DNA of 36,697 bases from CAIKZZ01 sp035524595 (GCA_035524595.1 DATKOP010000029.1:1-36697); one strand, 5' to 3'. Counted from the first letter of the stretch, positions 8,163 through 17,769 are shown. Notes: generated by a model not told the origin, from the letters alone. Program-made: numbers and translations.

Positions 8163-10229
8163 TCACGGCGGGGCGTAGCGCGCCAGCCAGTCGCGTACGG
8201 TCGCGTACCAGTAGAGCGAGTTCTGCGGCTTCAGCACCCAGTGGCTCTCGTCCGGGAAGTAGACCAGCTTGGACGGCACGCCCCGGTTCTGCAGGATGTT
8301 GAACAGCTCGAAGCCGTTGCCGACCGGCACGCGCATGTCGAGCTGGTTGTGGATGATCAGCGTCGGTGTGTTGAAGTTCGCGGCGTACAGGTTCGGCGAC
8401 TGCGCCGCGAACTCCTGCGGCCGCTCCCAGAACTCGCCGTAGCGGCCCTTCTCGGCGGCGAAGTCGGCGGCGCTCTGCGCGTAGCGGTCGAACACCGCGG
8501 CGTGCGCCACCAGCGCCTTGAACGGCTGCGGCCTGCCGAGCAGCAGCGTCGCGAGGTAGCCGCCGTAGCTGCCGCCGCCGGCCACCAGCCGCTCGCGGTC
8601 GATCCACGGCTGTGCGGCCAGCCAGTCGGCGGCGCGGATCGTGTCCTCGTACGGCAGCGAGGCCCAGTCGCGGCTGATCGAGTCGGTGTACGCCTGGCCG
8701 AAGCCGCTCGAGCCGTGGAAGTTGTGCCACGCCGCGACGTAGCCCCAGCCCGCGAACACCTGCGCGTTCCAGCGCCACTGCCAGGTGTCGGTCACGCCGT
8801 TGTGCGGGCCGCCGTGCAGGATCAGGAACAGCGGGTACTTGCGCGCCGCGTCGAACTGCGGCGGCTTGATGACCCACATCTGCATCGGCGCGCCGCCCGC
8901 GCCCGGCACCGTCACGCTCTCGACGGCGCCGAAGTGCACGCCCCGCAGCAGTGAGTCGTTGAAGGCCGACAGCGGCGTGACGGCGCCGGTGCGCGGCTCG
9001 ATGCGCACCAGCGTCGGCGGCTCGCTGAACGACTGGCGCAGCGCGACCACGACCGCCGGCCGGCCCGCGACCGCGAGGTTCGAGAAGTCGTGGGCGGCGG
9101 TCACCGGCCGCGGCGCGCGGCCGCTGAGGTCGAAGGCGTAGACGCGCACCGCCGCCGCGTCCTCGATCGAGCCGAGCAGACCCGCGGAGTCCGGCAGCCA
9201 GACGAGCCCCCCGACCGAGCGGTCGAAGTCCGGCGCGAGCGCGCGCCGCGCGCCGCTCCGGCGGTCGATCAGCACGAGGTGGCGCGTGTCGCCGTAGAAG
9301 CGCGGGATCGCCGCGCGCGTGTAGGCGAGCCAGCGCCCGTCCGGGCTGTAGTGCGGCTCGCCGTCGTCGGCCGGGTTGTCGGCGGTCAGGTCGCGCGCCG
9401 TGCCGCCGCCGACCGGCACCACGAACAGGTCGAGGTTGCGCGCCGCGCCGCTCGCGTCGACGTCGGCGACGAAGGCGATCTCGCTGCCGTCCGGCGCGAT
9501 GTCGTAGGCGTCGTGGCCGGGCTCGCGCACGTCGAGGTGCCGGCCGCTGCCGAGCGTCGGCGAGAACGGCTCGCGGCCGTCGACGTCGGTCACGTAGACC
9601 TCCGGCACGCGGTCGTCGAGGAAGTGGTCCCAGTAGCTGAACGGCGCGTGCTCCCACACCCGCGCCGTCATCTTCGGCTCGTCGCGCTCCTGCAGCCGGC
9701 GCACGACCTCGTCGCGGCTCCTGAGGTCCGGCCAGACGCGCGAGATGAACGCGATGCGCCGCCCGTCGGCGAACCACTTCGGCGCCGCGACGCCGGTCGG
9801 CAGGTCGGTCAGCCGGCGGGCCTCGCCGCCGTCGGTCGGCAGCAGGTAGAGCTGCGGCTGGCGGTCTTCGGCGCGCTTGGCGACGAACACGATCCAGCGG
9901 CCGTCCGGGCTCCAGTGCGGGTCGCTGGCGCCGGCCGGCCCGGAGGTCAGCTGCCGCCCGCGGCCGGCGCCCGGCGTGGTCGGCAGCAGGAAGAGGTCGG
10001 TGGTGCCCTTGTTGGCCTCGACGTCGTAGCGGGTCGCGGGCAGCACCGCGCGCGTGCCGTCCGGCGACAGCTGCGGCGCGCCGAGGCGGACCAGCTTCCA
10101 CATCGTCTCCGCCGTCAGCGCCTTCGGCGCCGCGGCCGCGTCGGCGCGCGCCGGCGCCGGCACGCCGGCGAGCAGCGCCGCGCACGCGGCGAGCGCCGCG
10201 CCCCCGCGGCCGGGGATCGACGGGTGCAT
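8163..10229 (-). CDS. Exported S9-family serine peptidase (dipeptidyl/acylaminoacyl peptidase type)
   Basis: The protein has 688 aa. The start at 10229 is supported by GGAG 8 bases upstream and a signal peptide (about 1-29, ending ARA). Residues of about 40-420 form a TolB/WD-like beta-propeller with repeated SPDGRW/HYSPDG units. The C-terminal alpha/beta-hydrolase domain holds the triad S554 (GGGSYGG), D631 (QLDMRVP) and H663 (DESHW), all present. It should remove dipeptides or acylated residues from peptides in the periplasm. It is a single-gene unit, divergent from the ABC-2 exporter genes across 91 bases. Confidence 0.95.
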   Translation of the reverse strand: MHPSIPGRGGAALAACAALLAGVPAPARADAAAAPKALTAETMWKLVRLGAPQLSPDGTRAVLPATRYDVEANKGTTDLFLLPTTPGAGRGRQLTSGPAGASDPHWSPDGRWIVFVAKRAEDRQPQLYLLPTDGGEARRLTDLPTGVAAPKWFADGRRIAFISRVWPDLRSRDEVVRRLQERDEPKMTARVWEHAPFSYWDHFLDDRVPEVYVTDVDGREPFSPTLGSGRHLDVREPGHDAYDIAPDGSEIAFVADVDASGAARNLDLFVVPVGGGTARDLTADNPADDGEPHYSPDGRWLAYTRAAIPRFYGDTRHLVLIDRRSGARRALAPDFDRSVGGLVWLPDSAGLLGSIEDAAAVRVYAFDLSGRAPRPVTAAHDFSNLAVAGRPAVVVALRQSFSEPPTLVRIEPRTGAVTPLSAFNDSLLRGVHFGAVESVTVPGAGGAPMQMWVIKPPQFDAARKYPLFLILHGGPHNGVTDTWQWRWNAQVFAGWGYVAAWHNFHGSSGFGQAYTDSISRDWASLPYEDTIRAADWLAAQPWIDRERLVAGGGSYGGYLATLLLGRPQPFKALVAHAAVFDRYAQSAADFAAEKGRYGEFWERPQEFAAQSPNLYAANFNTPTLIIHNQLDMRVPVGNGFELFNILQNRGVPSKLVYFPDESHWVLKPQNSLYWYATVRDWLARYAPP

Positions 10230-10320
10230 GGGCCGCTCCTGGCAGGCAGAATGGCCGGGCATTCTGCGGCCGCCGCCGGCGACCGGCAAATGGTGCGCCA
10301 CGGCAGGGAGCCGCGCCGCG

Positions 10321-11255
<935 letters not shown>

Positions 11256-11259
<4 letters not shown>

Positions 11260-12554
11260 GCGCCCGCTGGATCGCCTGCCGCGCGCTGGTGCGCAAGGAC
11301 GTGCTCAGCTTCGTGCGCGACCGCCGCGCGCTGGTCGTCAGCGTGCTGACGCCGATCCTGATCGCGGCCTTCTTCGGCTACCTGTTCGGCGGCGACCGCG
11401 ACGAGGCGGCGCGCGGGCGGATGCCGGTGGCGGTCGTCGACCGGGACGGCAGTGAGGCGTCGCGGCAGGTGCTCGCCGGGCTGGCCGGCGAGCCGTCGCT
11501 GCGCGTCGAGGCGCTCGACGCGGACGGCGCCCGCGCGGGCGTGCGCGCCGGCCAGCTGCGGGTCGCGGTGCTGCTGCCGGCGGGCTTCGGCGCCGCGGCG
11601 CGGCGCGCGCTGTTCGGCGGCGGCGACAAGCCGGTGGTCGAGCTGCTCTACGACCCGTCGCAGCCGTTCGCGCGCCCGGTGGTCGAGGGCCTGCTGACGC
11701 TGCACGTCATGCAGGCGGTGAGCCGCGAGCTGTTCGCCGCGAGCGGCTCGACCGCGGCGATCGACGCGACCCTCGCGGACGTGCGCGCCAGCGCGCGGCT
11801 CGCGCCCGAGCGGCGCGCCGAGCTGACGCGGCTGCTCGAGGCGCTGCGCGAGTTCGAGTCGCACCCGCCGCCGGCGGGCGGCGCGGGCGCGCCGGCGCCC
11901 GGGCTGGCCGTGCCGTTCGGGCTGAGCGGCGTGCCGGTCAGTGCCGGGCCGCGCTACAACGGCTACGCGCACTCGTTCGCCGGCATGAGCGTGCAGTTCA
12001 TCCTGTTCATGGGCATCGACGCCGGCGTCGGCATCCTGCTGCAGCGCCAGCAGGGCGTGTGGCGGCGGCTGCGCGCCGCGCCGCTGTCGCGCGGCCTGCT
12101 GCTCGGCGCGCGCTGCGCCGCGACCGCGCTGATCGCCGTCGGCATCCTCGCCGCCGTCTACCTGGTCGCGGGGCTCGCGTTCGGGGTGCGCATCGAGGGC
12201 AGCGTCGCCGGCTTCGTCGCGGTGGCGGTCGCGTTCGCGCTGTTCACGTCGGCCACCGGCCTGCTGGTCGCGGCGCTCGGGCGCTCGGTGCCGGCCACCC
12301 GCGGCCTCGCGACCTTCGTGGTGCTGCTGCTCGTGATGCTCGGCGGCGCGTGGGTGCCGTCGTTCGTGTTCCCGGCGTGGCTGCAGCGGGCGACGCTGTT
12401 CGTGCCGACGCGCTGGGCGGTCGACGGCCTCGACGCGATGACCTGGCGCGGCCTGCCGGCCGCGGCCGCGGTCGCGCCGGTCGCGGTGCTGGCCGGCAGC
12501 GCGCTGGTGTTCGCGGCGCTCGCGCTGTGGCGCTTCGACTGGGACGCCGACTAG
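11256..12554 (+). CDS. ABC-2 type exporter permease
   Basis: The protein has 432 aa. One N-terminal TM helix (about 25-44, with DRRALVVSVLTPIL before it) is followed by a periplasmic domain of about 200 residues and then by five further TM segments near the C-terminus. This is the YhgE/YbhS-like topology. The segment VQFILFMGIDAGVGILLQRQQGVWRRLRAAPL is the usual ABC2_membrane coupling region. It forms a dimer with the ATPase encoded upstream. The substrate is unknown and no fusion protein is encoded beside it. Confidence 0.92.
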
Positions 12555-12560
12555 CGGCGC

Positions 12561-12591
12561 AAAAAAACAGGCCGGGCACGGGCCCGGCCTG
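12561..12591 (-). terminator. Intrinsic terminator of the ompW gene (minus strand)
   Basis: A perfect 10-bp G+C-rich stem (12568-12577 with 12582-12591, 4-base loop) is followed on the minus strand by a run of seven T residues (12561-12567 as A on the plus strand). The hairpin and U-run together are the classical Rho-independent form. It lies 55 bases beyond the ompW stop. Read on the plus strand there is no T-run, so it should not stop the ABC operon efficiently. Confidence 0.85.
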
Positions 12592-12598
12592 CAGCGGG

Positions 12599-12632
12599 CG
12601 CGGCAGGCTCAAGGGGGACAGAGCCTGCCGCG
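12599..12632. repeat. Second hairpin between ompW and its terminator
   Basis: A perfect 12-bp inverted repeat (12599-12610 with 12621-12632) has a 10-base loop and no adjoining T-run. It lies 14 bases after the ompW stop and ahead of the terminator. It could protect the mRNA 3' end or support Rho-dependent termination from either side. Confidence 0.5.
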
Positions 12633-12646
12633 GTACCGTTCGCGGA

Positions 12647-13294
12647 TCAGAAGCGATAGCCGATGCCGACGCCGAGCAGCCACGGATCGAGGTGCACCTT
12701 GGTGACCACGTCGCCGGTGTCCTTGATCTTCACGTCGCTGCCGAGCTGCACCCACTTGACGTCGAGGTTGCCGAACCAGTGGTCGTTGAACTTGAAGTCG
12801 GCGCCGACCTGCGCGGCGAGGCCGACGCTCGAGCTGTTGAGATCGAGCGGCGGCACCGCCGGTGCCTGCTCGTCGAGCGCGACGTCGGAGATGATCGTGT
12901 AGTTGACGCCGAGGCCGACGTACGGGCGGAACACGCTGTCGGGCATGAAGTTCCACTTCGCCGTCAGCGTCGGCGGCAGGTGCTTGAAGGTGCCGATGTC
13001 GCCGACGCCCTTGACCGAGACGGTCTGCGACTGCGGGTAGGTCAGCACCAGCTCGGTCGAGAAGTGCTTGGTGAAGAAGAACTCGAAGTCGATGTCCGGG
13101 ATCCACTTCTTGTTCACTTCGACCTGGTCCGCCGGCAGCCCGAGCGCCGGGATCGCGTCCGACTTCTGCGCGAAGTCGAGGTAGACCGCGCGCAGGCGGA
13201 TCATGAACGGACCCTCGTCGGCCTGAGCCGGGAGCGTCGTCAGGGCGCCGGCCGCGAGCGCGGCGCCGGCGAGGAGCGGGGTGATGAGTTTCAT
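12647..13294 (-). CDS. ompW: OmpW-family outer membrane protein
   Basis: The protein has 215 aa. A clear signal peptide (1-25, ending AQA before DEG) is followed by an eight-strand beta-barrel sequence: the start GPFMIRLRAVYL, the LPPTLTAKWNF strand, FRPYVGLGVNYT and the last strand LLGVGIGYRF. It ends in Phe as BAM substrates do. AAGG lies about 9 bases before ATG 13294. OmpW proteins are small barrels for hydrophobic compounds and are often induced by stress or oxygen change. I could not find a clear FNR site upstream. The gene has its own intrinsic terminator. Confidence 0.95.
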   Translation of the reverse strand: MKLITPLLAGAALAAGALTTLPAQADEGPFMIRLRAVYLDFAQKSDAIPALGLPADQVEVNKKWIPDIDFEFFFTKHFSTELVLTYPQSQTVSVKGVGDIGTFKHLPPTLTAKWNFMPDSVFRPYVGLGVNYTIISDVALDEQAPAVPPLDLNSSSVGLAAQVGADFKFNDHWFGNLDVKWVQLGSDVKIKDTGDVVTKVHLDPWLLGVGIGYRF

Positions 13295-13631
13295 GTTGAC
13301 TGCCTTGCGGGAATGGAAGCTCTGCTGGCGGGCAGTCTGAATGCTGCAGAGCGTCAGCGACATTCGCATTTGGGCCAGCCGCCGCACAGTCGCGTCGTGG
13401 TTAACCGCAGAGTCCCTTCGTGAAGGACACGGTCGCGTGCAGCCGCGCGCCCGGATCACAGGCCCGCTGAACGCCGGCTGAACCCCGCGCGCGCCGCGCC
13501 GTGCACGCGCCGAAGTGACTGAATTTCCCGCCTGTCGCCGCGTCGCGACGGCCGCCGCGGGCCGGGGCGTTGCGCCCGAACCTAGAATCCGCTCGGACCG
13601 CGGCACGGCCGCGCACGCAGGAGGACGCGCT
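13295..13631. other. Divergent intergenic region between ompW and the glycine-zipper gene
   Basis: These 337 bases hold no gene I can support. A TAGAAT at 13583-13588 is a possible -10 for the plus-strand gene, about 44 bases before its ATG, but no -35 sits at the right distance. A short hairpin (CCTTC-GT-GAAGG, about 13413-13424) lies in the middle. The ompW side contains the least G+C-rich sequence, consistent with a promoter, but I see no consensus boxes. Confidence 0.4.
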
Positions 13632-14180
13632 ATGAAAAGACCCATGCTGAGCGGGGTCGCGATCGGGGTGGCGGTGGCCGTCGCCGGCGCCGCGGCCGCG
13701 GGCTACGGCATCGCGGGCCGCCCGCAGCGCTACGCCGAGGTGCTCGACGTCAAGACCGTGGAGCGCACCGTGCACACGCCGCGCGAGGAGTGCGCCGACT
13801 TGAGCGTCGAGAAGCAGCGCCCGGTGAAAGACGAGCACCAGATCGCCGGCTCCGCGATCGGTGCGCTGCTCGGCGGCGTGCTCGGCCACCAGGTCGGCGG
13901 CGGCAGCGGCCGCACGCTCGCGACCGTCGCCGGCGCCGCCGCGGGCGGCTACGCCGGCAACCGCGTGCAGAAGAACCTGCAGGACAAGGACACGGTGCAG
14001 ACGACCGAGCAGCGCTGCCACACGGTCGAGGACGTCAGCAAGGAAGTCGTCGGCTACGACGTGCGCTACCGGCTCGGCGACAGCGTCGACGTCGTGCGGA
14101 TGAAGGAGCGCCCCGGCGATCGCATCCCGGTCCGCGACGGGCAGCTGCTGATCGGCGCCGGCGCCCCGGCCAGCGGCTGA
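13632..14180 (+). CDS. Glycine-zipper 2TM-domain envelope protein (SlyB/17-kDa antigen-like)
   Basis: The protein has 182 aa. An N-terminal hydrophobic segment (about 6-27) lacks a lipobox, so it is an anchor or an uncleaved or Ala-cleaved signal. The glycine zipper occupies about 71-110 (GSAIGALLGGVLGHQVGGG, then GAAAGGYAGN), and C54 and the Cys in QRCHTVED flank it. The C-terminal part (about 115-175) is a small beta-rich domain with a YDVRYRLGD motif found in this family. A strong site, AGGAGG, lies about 8 bases before the ATG. It should sit in the periplasm or outer membrane and affect envelope integrity; the exact role is unknown. Confidence 0.88.
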   Translation: MKRPMLSGVAIGVAVAVAGAAAAGYGIAGRPQRYAEVLDVKTVERTVHTPREECADLSVEKQRPVKDEHQIAGSAIGALLGGVLGHQVGGGSGRTLATVAGAAAGGYAGNRVQKNLQDKDTVQTTEQRCHTVEDVSKEVVGYDVRYRLGDSVDVVRMKERPGDRIPVRDGQLLIGAGAPASG

Positions 14181-14186
14181 GCGCCC

Positions 14187-14218
14187 AAAAAAATAGGCGC
14201 GCGGGGTTGCCGCGCGCC
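14187..14218 (-). terminator. Intrinsic terminator of the UrcA-family gene (minus strand)
   Basis: A perfect 9-bp G+C stem (14196-14204 with 14210-14218, 5-base loop) is followed on the minus strand, after two bases, by seven T residues (14187-14193 as A on plus). It lies 28 bases past the stop of the UrcA-family gene and right after the stop of the convergent glycine-zipper gene. Confidence 0.85.
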
Positions 14219-14245
14219 GAGCGAGTCACGAAGACTCAGGGAGTT

Positions 14246-14593
14246 TCAGTTGACGCGGGCGTACTGCGCGCCGGCGGCCATGCCCTTGTGCCGCGCCGTC
14301 AGGCGCGAGCTGTGCACGTCCTCGACGGCGCGGTCGAGCGCACTGCGCACGCAGGCGTCGTGCTGGCGCTGGGCGCTGAGGTCGCGGTTGTCGAGCGCGC
14401 CGCCGCAGGCCTGCTCGGCCGCGTGCCGCAGGCGCCCGTACAGGCGCTCGACGCCGGCGTCCTTGGTCAGGTCGAGATCGGAGTAGCTGACGCGCACGGC
14501 GTTCGCGTCGGCGCTGGCCGAGGCGAAGGCGGTCGAAGCCAGGAGCCAGCCGCCAAGGCCGGCGGCGATGATTGCGAGAGTGGGACGGGCCAT
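14246..14593 (-). CDS. UrcA-family periplasmic protein
   Basis: The protein has 115 aa from ATG 14593, which has GGAG 9 bases upstream; an in-frame ATG further up lacks this. A signal peptide (about 1-24) precedes the UrcA signature VSYSDLDLTKDAGVERLYGRLRHAAEQACG in short form (VSYSDLDL at 35-42, RLYGRLR at 50-56). C63 and C81 probably form the disulfide conserved in the family. UrcA proteins are small exported proteins of unknown function, common in Sphingomonads and in Xanthomonadales/Steroidobacter relatives. The gene has its own terminator and is divergent from the degenerate-hydrolase gene across 167 bases. Confidence 0.85.
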   Translation of the reverse strand: MARPTLAIIAAGLGGWLLASTAFASASADANAVRVSYSDLDLTKDAGVERLYGRLRHAAEQACGGALDNRDLSAQRQHDACVRSALDRAVEDVHSSRLTARHKGMAAGAQYARVN

Positions 14594-14725
14594 GGGGGAT
14601 CTCCGGGGGTGGGGGAATTCGCGCATCCTTCGGACAATAAGATGCACCGAGAATCGTTTCGGATACGGCCGCTCGTCGCGCCGCGCGGCCGTTTCGTCGC
14701 AGCCGCGCGCCGCGGCGCGCCCGCT

Positions 14726-14753
14726 TTGACTCGCGGCGCCGAATCCGTAACCT
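14726..14753 (+). promoter_or_regulatory. Candidate promoter placing the start site at the ATG (14761)
   Basis: TTGACT (14726-14731) is a good -35. With a 16-base spacer, TAACCT (14748-14753) is a weak -10. Transcription would start 7-8 bases later, at or next to the A of ATG 14761. No Shine-Dalgarno sequence precedes that ATG, which fits a leaderless mRNA. Confidence 0.4.
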
Positions 14754-14760
14754 GACCGTC

Positions 14761-15579
14761 ATGCCCAAGGCCGCCGACCGCCCCGTCGTCAACCTGCGCC
14801 GCGCGTACTTCGAGTGCCGCTACGGCCAGCTGCACGTGCGCACCTCGTTTCCGTCGACCGGCGGCTTCGATGAGCGCACGCCGCTCGTCTGCCTGCACGA
14901 GCAGCCGCGCTCGAGCCGCAGCTTCGGCGCGTTCCTGCCCGTGATCGGCACCGACCGCTCGGTGTACGCCTGCGACACGCCCGGCTGCGGCGAGTCGGAC
15001 CCGCCGCGCGGCGCGCCGTCGATCGCCGACCTCGCCGCCGCGATCGGCGACTTCCTGGACGCGCTGCGCCTGCGCGAGGCAGACCTGTTCGGCGTCGGCG
15101 GCGGGGCCGCGATCGCCGCGGAGCTCGCGATCGCCCGCCCGCGCGGCGTGCGCCGCCTCGTGCTCGCGGCCGTGCCGCTCGTGGGCGGCGCGGCGCGCCC
15201 GGTCGCCGGGCCCTGGCCGGTGCCGCCGGCGGCGGACGGCAGCCACCTGCTCGCCGAGTGGCGGCGCAGCATCGCGGCGCGCGCCGGCGAGAGCCTCGCG
15301 GCGCTCGCCGCGGGCTTCGTCGAGGAGCTCGGTACCGGCCTGACCGCGCCGTGGGCCGAGGCGACCGTCGCGGCCTGGGCTGCGGCGGCGCGGCTGCCGC
15401 TCGTGACGCAGCCGGTACTCCTGCTGCGCCCGCGCGATCCGTCCGCCGGGTCGGCCGCGGCGGCGGCGCGCCTGCTGCGCTCGGCGACCGTCGAGGAGCT
15501 CGCCGAACTCGGCCCCGGCTACCTCGCGAGCGCGCCGGCGACGGTGGCGACGAGCGTGCGGCGCTTCCTCGACCGCTGA
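14761..15579 (+). CDS. Alpha/beta-hydrolase-fold protein without the catalytic serine
   Basis: The protein has 272 aa. The fold is recognisable from PLVCLHEQPRSS (oxyanion region, 41-52), YACDTPGCGESD (69-80) and DLADFLDALRL-like helix spacing. At the nucleophile elbow, where active members have G-x-S-x-G, this protein has G111-V-G113-G-G115, so the Ser is Gly. The C-terminal stretch that should hold the catalytic His reads GPGYLASAP, with Tyr254 at about that place. Both changes argue against normal hydrolase chemistry. The reading frame is otherwise intact, so it is a diverged, possibly non-enzymatic, paralogue and not a decayed gene. A divergent urcA-like gene lies upstream and ilvA follows after 51 bases. 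Confidence 0.8.
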   Translation: MPKAADRPVVNLRRAYFECRYGQLHVRTSFPSTGGFDERTPLVCLHEQPRSSRSFGAFLPVIGTDRSVYACDTPGCGESDPPRGAPSIADLAAAIGDFLDALRLREADLFGVGGGAAIAAELAIARPRGVRRLVLAAVPLVGGAARPVAGPWPVPPAADGSHLLAEWRRSIAARAGESLAALAAGFVEELGTGLTAPWAEATVAAWAAAARLPLVTQPVLLLRPRDPSAGSAAAAARLLRSATVEELAELGPGYLASAPATVATSVRRFLDR

Positions 15580-15630
15580 GCCCGCGCCGCCGGGTTGCGG
15601 CGACGCACAACTTACCCGCAAGATCGGCCG

Positions 15631-17148
15631 GTGAAGTCCGAATACCTCGAACGCATCCTGAAGGCGCGCGTCTACGACGTCGCGATCGAGTCGCCGCTCG
15701 AGCCCGCGGCACGCCTGTCGCGCCGGCTCGGCAACCGGGTGCTGTTCAAGCGCGAGGACCTGCAGCCGGTGTTCTCGTTCAAGCTGCGCGGCGCCTACAA
15801 CCGCATCGCGCACCTCGCCAACGCCGAGGCCGTGCGCGGCGTGATCTGCGCCTCGGCCGGCAACCACGCCCAGGGCGTCGCGCTCGCCGCGCAGCGGCGC
15901 GGCATCCGCGCGCGCATCGTGATGCCGCGCACCACGCCCGACATCAAGCTGCAGGCGGTGCGCGACCTCGGTGGCGAGATCGACCTCGTCGGTGACGACT
16001 ACGACGCGGCCTACGAGCACGCGCTCGGGCTCGCGCGCGCCGAGGGCCTGACCCTGATCCACCCCTTCGACGACCCCGAGGTGATCGCCGGCCAGGGCAC
16101 GATCGCGATGGAGATCCTGCGCCAGCACGACGAGCGCATCGACGCGATCTTCGTGCCGGTCGGCGGCGGCGGGCTGATCGCCGGCATCGCCTGCTACGTC
16201 AAGGCGCTCTACCCGGACATCCGGGTGGTCGGCGTCGAGCCCGAGGACGCGGCCAGCATGCACGCCTCGCTGCTGGCCGGCGAGCGCGTGACGCTCGAGC
16301 GGGTCGGCATCTTCGCCGACGGCGTCGCCGTCAAGCGCGTCGGCGCCGAGACCTTCCGGCTCGCGCAGCAGTACGTCGACGAGGTGGTGCTGGTCAGCAC
16401 CGACGAGACCTGCGCCGCGATCCAGGACATCTTCGAGGACACCCGCTCGATCGCCGAGCCCGCCGGCGCGCTCGCGGTCGCCGGGCTCAAGAAGTGGGTG
16501 GCGCGCGAGGGCGCGACCGGCCGCACGCTGGTGACGCTGAACTCCGGCGCCAACATGAACTTCGACCGCCTGCGCCACGTCGCCGAGCGGGCCGACCTCG
16601 GCCAGCTGCGCGAGGCGCTGGTCGCGGTCGAGATCCCCGAGCAGCCGGGCAGCTTCCTCAGGTTCTGCCGCACGGTCGGTACGCGCAGCGTCACCGAGTT
16701 CAACTACCGCTACCAGGACACGCGCCGCGCCGAGATCTTCGTCGGCCTCGCGCTCGCCGGCGGCGCCGCCGAGAAGGAGCGCGTGCTGCAGTCGATCGCG
16801 GCCGCCGGCTTCGGCGCCGTCGACATGAGCGACAACGAGATGGCGAAGCTGCACGTGCGCTACATGGTCGGGGGACCGGCGCACGGACTCGCGCACGAGC
16901 GCCTGTTCCGCTTCGAGTTTCCGGAGCGGCCCGGCGCGCTGCTCAGGTTCCTGACGGCGATCGGCGAGGCCTGGAACATCAGCCTGTTCCACTACCGCAA
17001 CCACGGCTCGGACTACGGCCGGGTGCTGGCCGGCATCCAGGTGCCGCCGGCCAGCGAGGCCGAGTTCCTCGGCCACCTCCGGGAGCTCGGCTTCAACTTC
17101 GTCGAGGAGACCGGCAACCCGGCCTACCGGATGTTCCTCGGCGGCTGA
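15631..17148 (+). CDS. ilvA: Threonine dehydratase (biosynthetic, allosteric)
   Basis: The protein has 505 aa, the full biosynthetic length. GTG 15631 is used because it matches the normal IlvA N-terminus (SEYLERIL). The PLP lysine is K51 in FSFKLRGAY, ASAGNHAQG binds substrate, and the phosphate loop is VPVGGGGLIAG. Two C-terminal ACT-like domains (about 330-420 and 425-503) give isoleucine/valine control. It converts threonine to 2-oxobutanoate and ammonia, the first step to isoleucine. No ribosome site is obvious; TTGCGG (15595-15600) and CAAGAT (15619-15624) might form a promoter that leaves little or no leader. No other ilv gene is in view. Confidence 0.97.
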   Translation: MKSEYLERILKARVYDVAIESPLEPAARLSRRLGNRVLFKREDLQPVFSFKLRGAYNRIAHLANAEAVRGVICASAGNHAQGVALAAQRRGIRARIVMPRTTPDIKLQAVRDLGGEIDLVGDDYDAAYEHALGLARAEGLTLIHPFDDPEVIAGQGTIAMEILRQHDERIDAIFVPVGGGGLIAGIACYVKALYPDIRVVGVEPEDAASMHASLLAGERVTLERVGIFADGVAVKRVGAETFRLAQQYVDEVVLVSTDETCAAIQDIFEDTRSIAEPAGALAVAGLKKWVAREGATGRTLVTLNSGANMNFDRLRHVAERADLGQLREALVAVEIPEQPGSFLRFCRTVGTRSVTEFNYRYQDTRRAEIFVGLALAGGAAEKERVLQSIAAAGFGAVDMSDNEMAKLHVRYMVGGPAHGLAHERLFRFEFPERPGALLRFLTAIGEAWNISLFHYRNHGSDYGRVLAGIQVPPASEAEFLGHLRELGFNFVEETGNPAYRMFLGG

Positions 17149-17274
17149 GGGCGAGCGGCCCGCGACGCGACCCCCTTGCGCCCGATGGTGCATTCGCGAG
17201 AAGGTTCGGCATCCCGTCCGCGCCGCGGCGCGGGGGACTCGCACGACACGACGGCTTTTCTTTGAGGAGTTGCC

Positions 17275-17667
17275 ATGGCGAAGCGCAAGAAGAGCAAGGC
17301 GAAGGGGAAGGCGAAGCCCAGGAAGGTGAAGAAGGCCAAGACCAGGAAGGCGGCAACCCGCAAGGCGGCCGCGCGCAAGGTCGTGAAGCGCAAGGCCAAG
17401 AAGCCCGCCAAGCGCAAGGCCGCACCGAAGAAGAAGGCGGCTGCGGCCAAGGCCGCGCCGGCGGCGCCCAAGGCCGCCCCGGCGCCGATGGCCGCGCCCC
17501 GACCGGCACCGAAGCCGGCCCCGGCTCCGGCCCCGGTGGTCCGGCCCGTGCCGGCCCCGATGGCGGCACCGGCCCCGGCGCCCGCGCCGGCCCCGGCCCC
17601 GGCGCACATCGCCGAGCCGCTGCCGGTGGCCTCGGATCCCGGCAAGGAACCGAGCGGCACGCTCTAG
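17275..17667 (+). CDS. Histone H1-like Lys/Ala/Pro-rich DNA-binding protein
   Basis: The protein has 130 aa. Residues 1-60 are dominated by Lys/Arg and Ala (MAKRKKSKAKGKAKP, RKAATRKAAARK), like eukaryotic H1 tails and AlgP/AlgR3-type proteins of gamma-proteobacteria. Residues 61-115 are Ala-Pro repeats. The last 15 residues are acidic to neutral. A strong AGGAG lies 6 bases before the ATG. It should bind DNA or RNA non-specifically and affect nucleoid structure or expression. The simple repeats make length variation likely. The gene seems to be a single unit ended by a hairpin. Confidence 0.85.
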   Translation: MAKRKKSKAKGKAKPRKVKKAKTRKAATRKAAARKVVKRKAKKPAKRKAAPKKKAAAAKAAPAAPKAAPAPMAAPRPAPKPAPAPAPVVRPVPAPMAAPAPAPAPAPAPAHIAEPLPVASDPGKEPSGTL

Positions 17668-17683
17668 GGCGCACACGGTGCAG

Positions 17684-17721
17684 CGTGCGGCCGGTCGCGC
17701 CCCGGGGCGGCCGGCCGCACG
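17684..17721 (+). terminator. Hairpin after the histone H1-like gene, terminator without a T-run
   Basis: An 11-bp perfect inverted repeat (17684-17694 with 17711-17721, 16-base loop) begins 16 bases after the stop codon. Only scattered T residues follow, so an intrinsic terminator is possible but imperfect. It may instead stabilise the 3' end of the message. Confidence 0.4.
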
Positions 17722-17769
17722 TCGTCTTCGGGGTCGCGAAATCCCCCGATCCAGGGCTTTCGAGGACCG

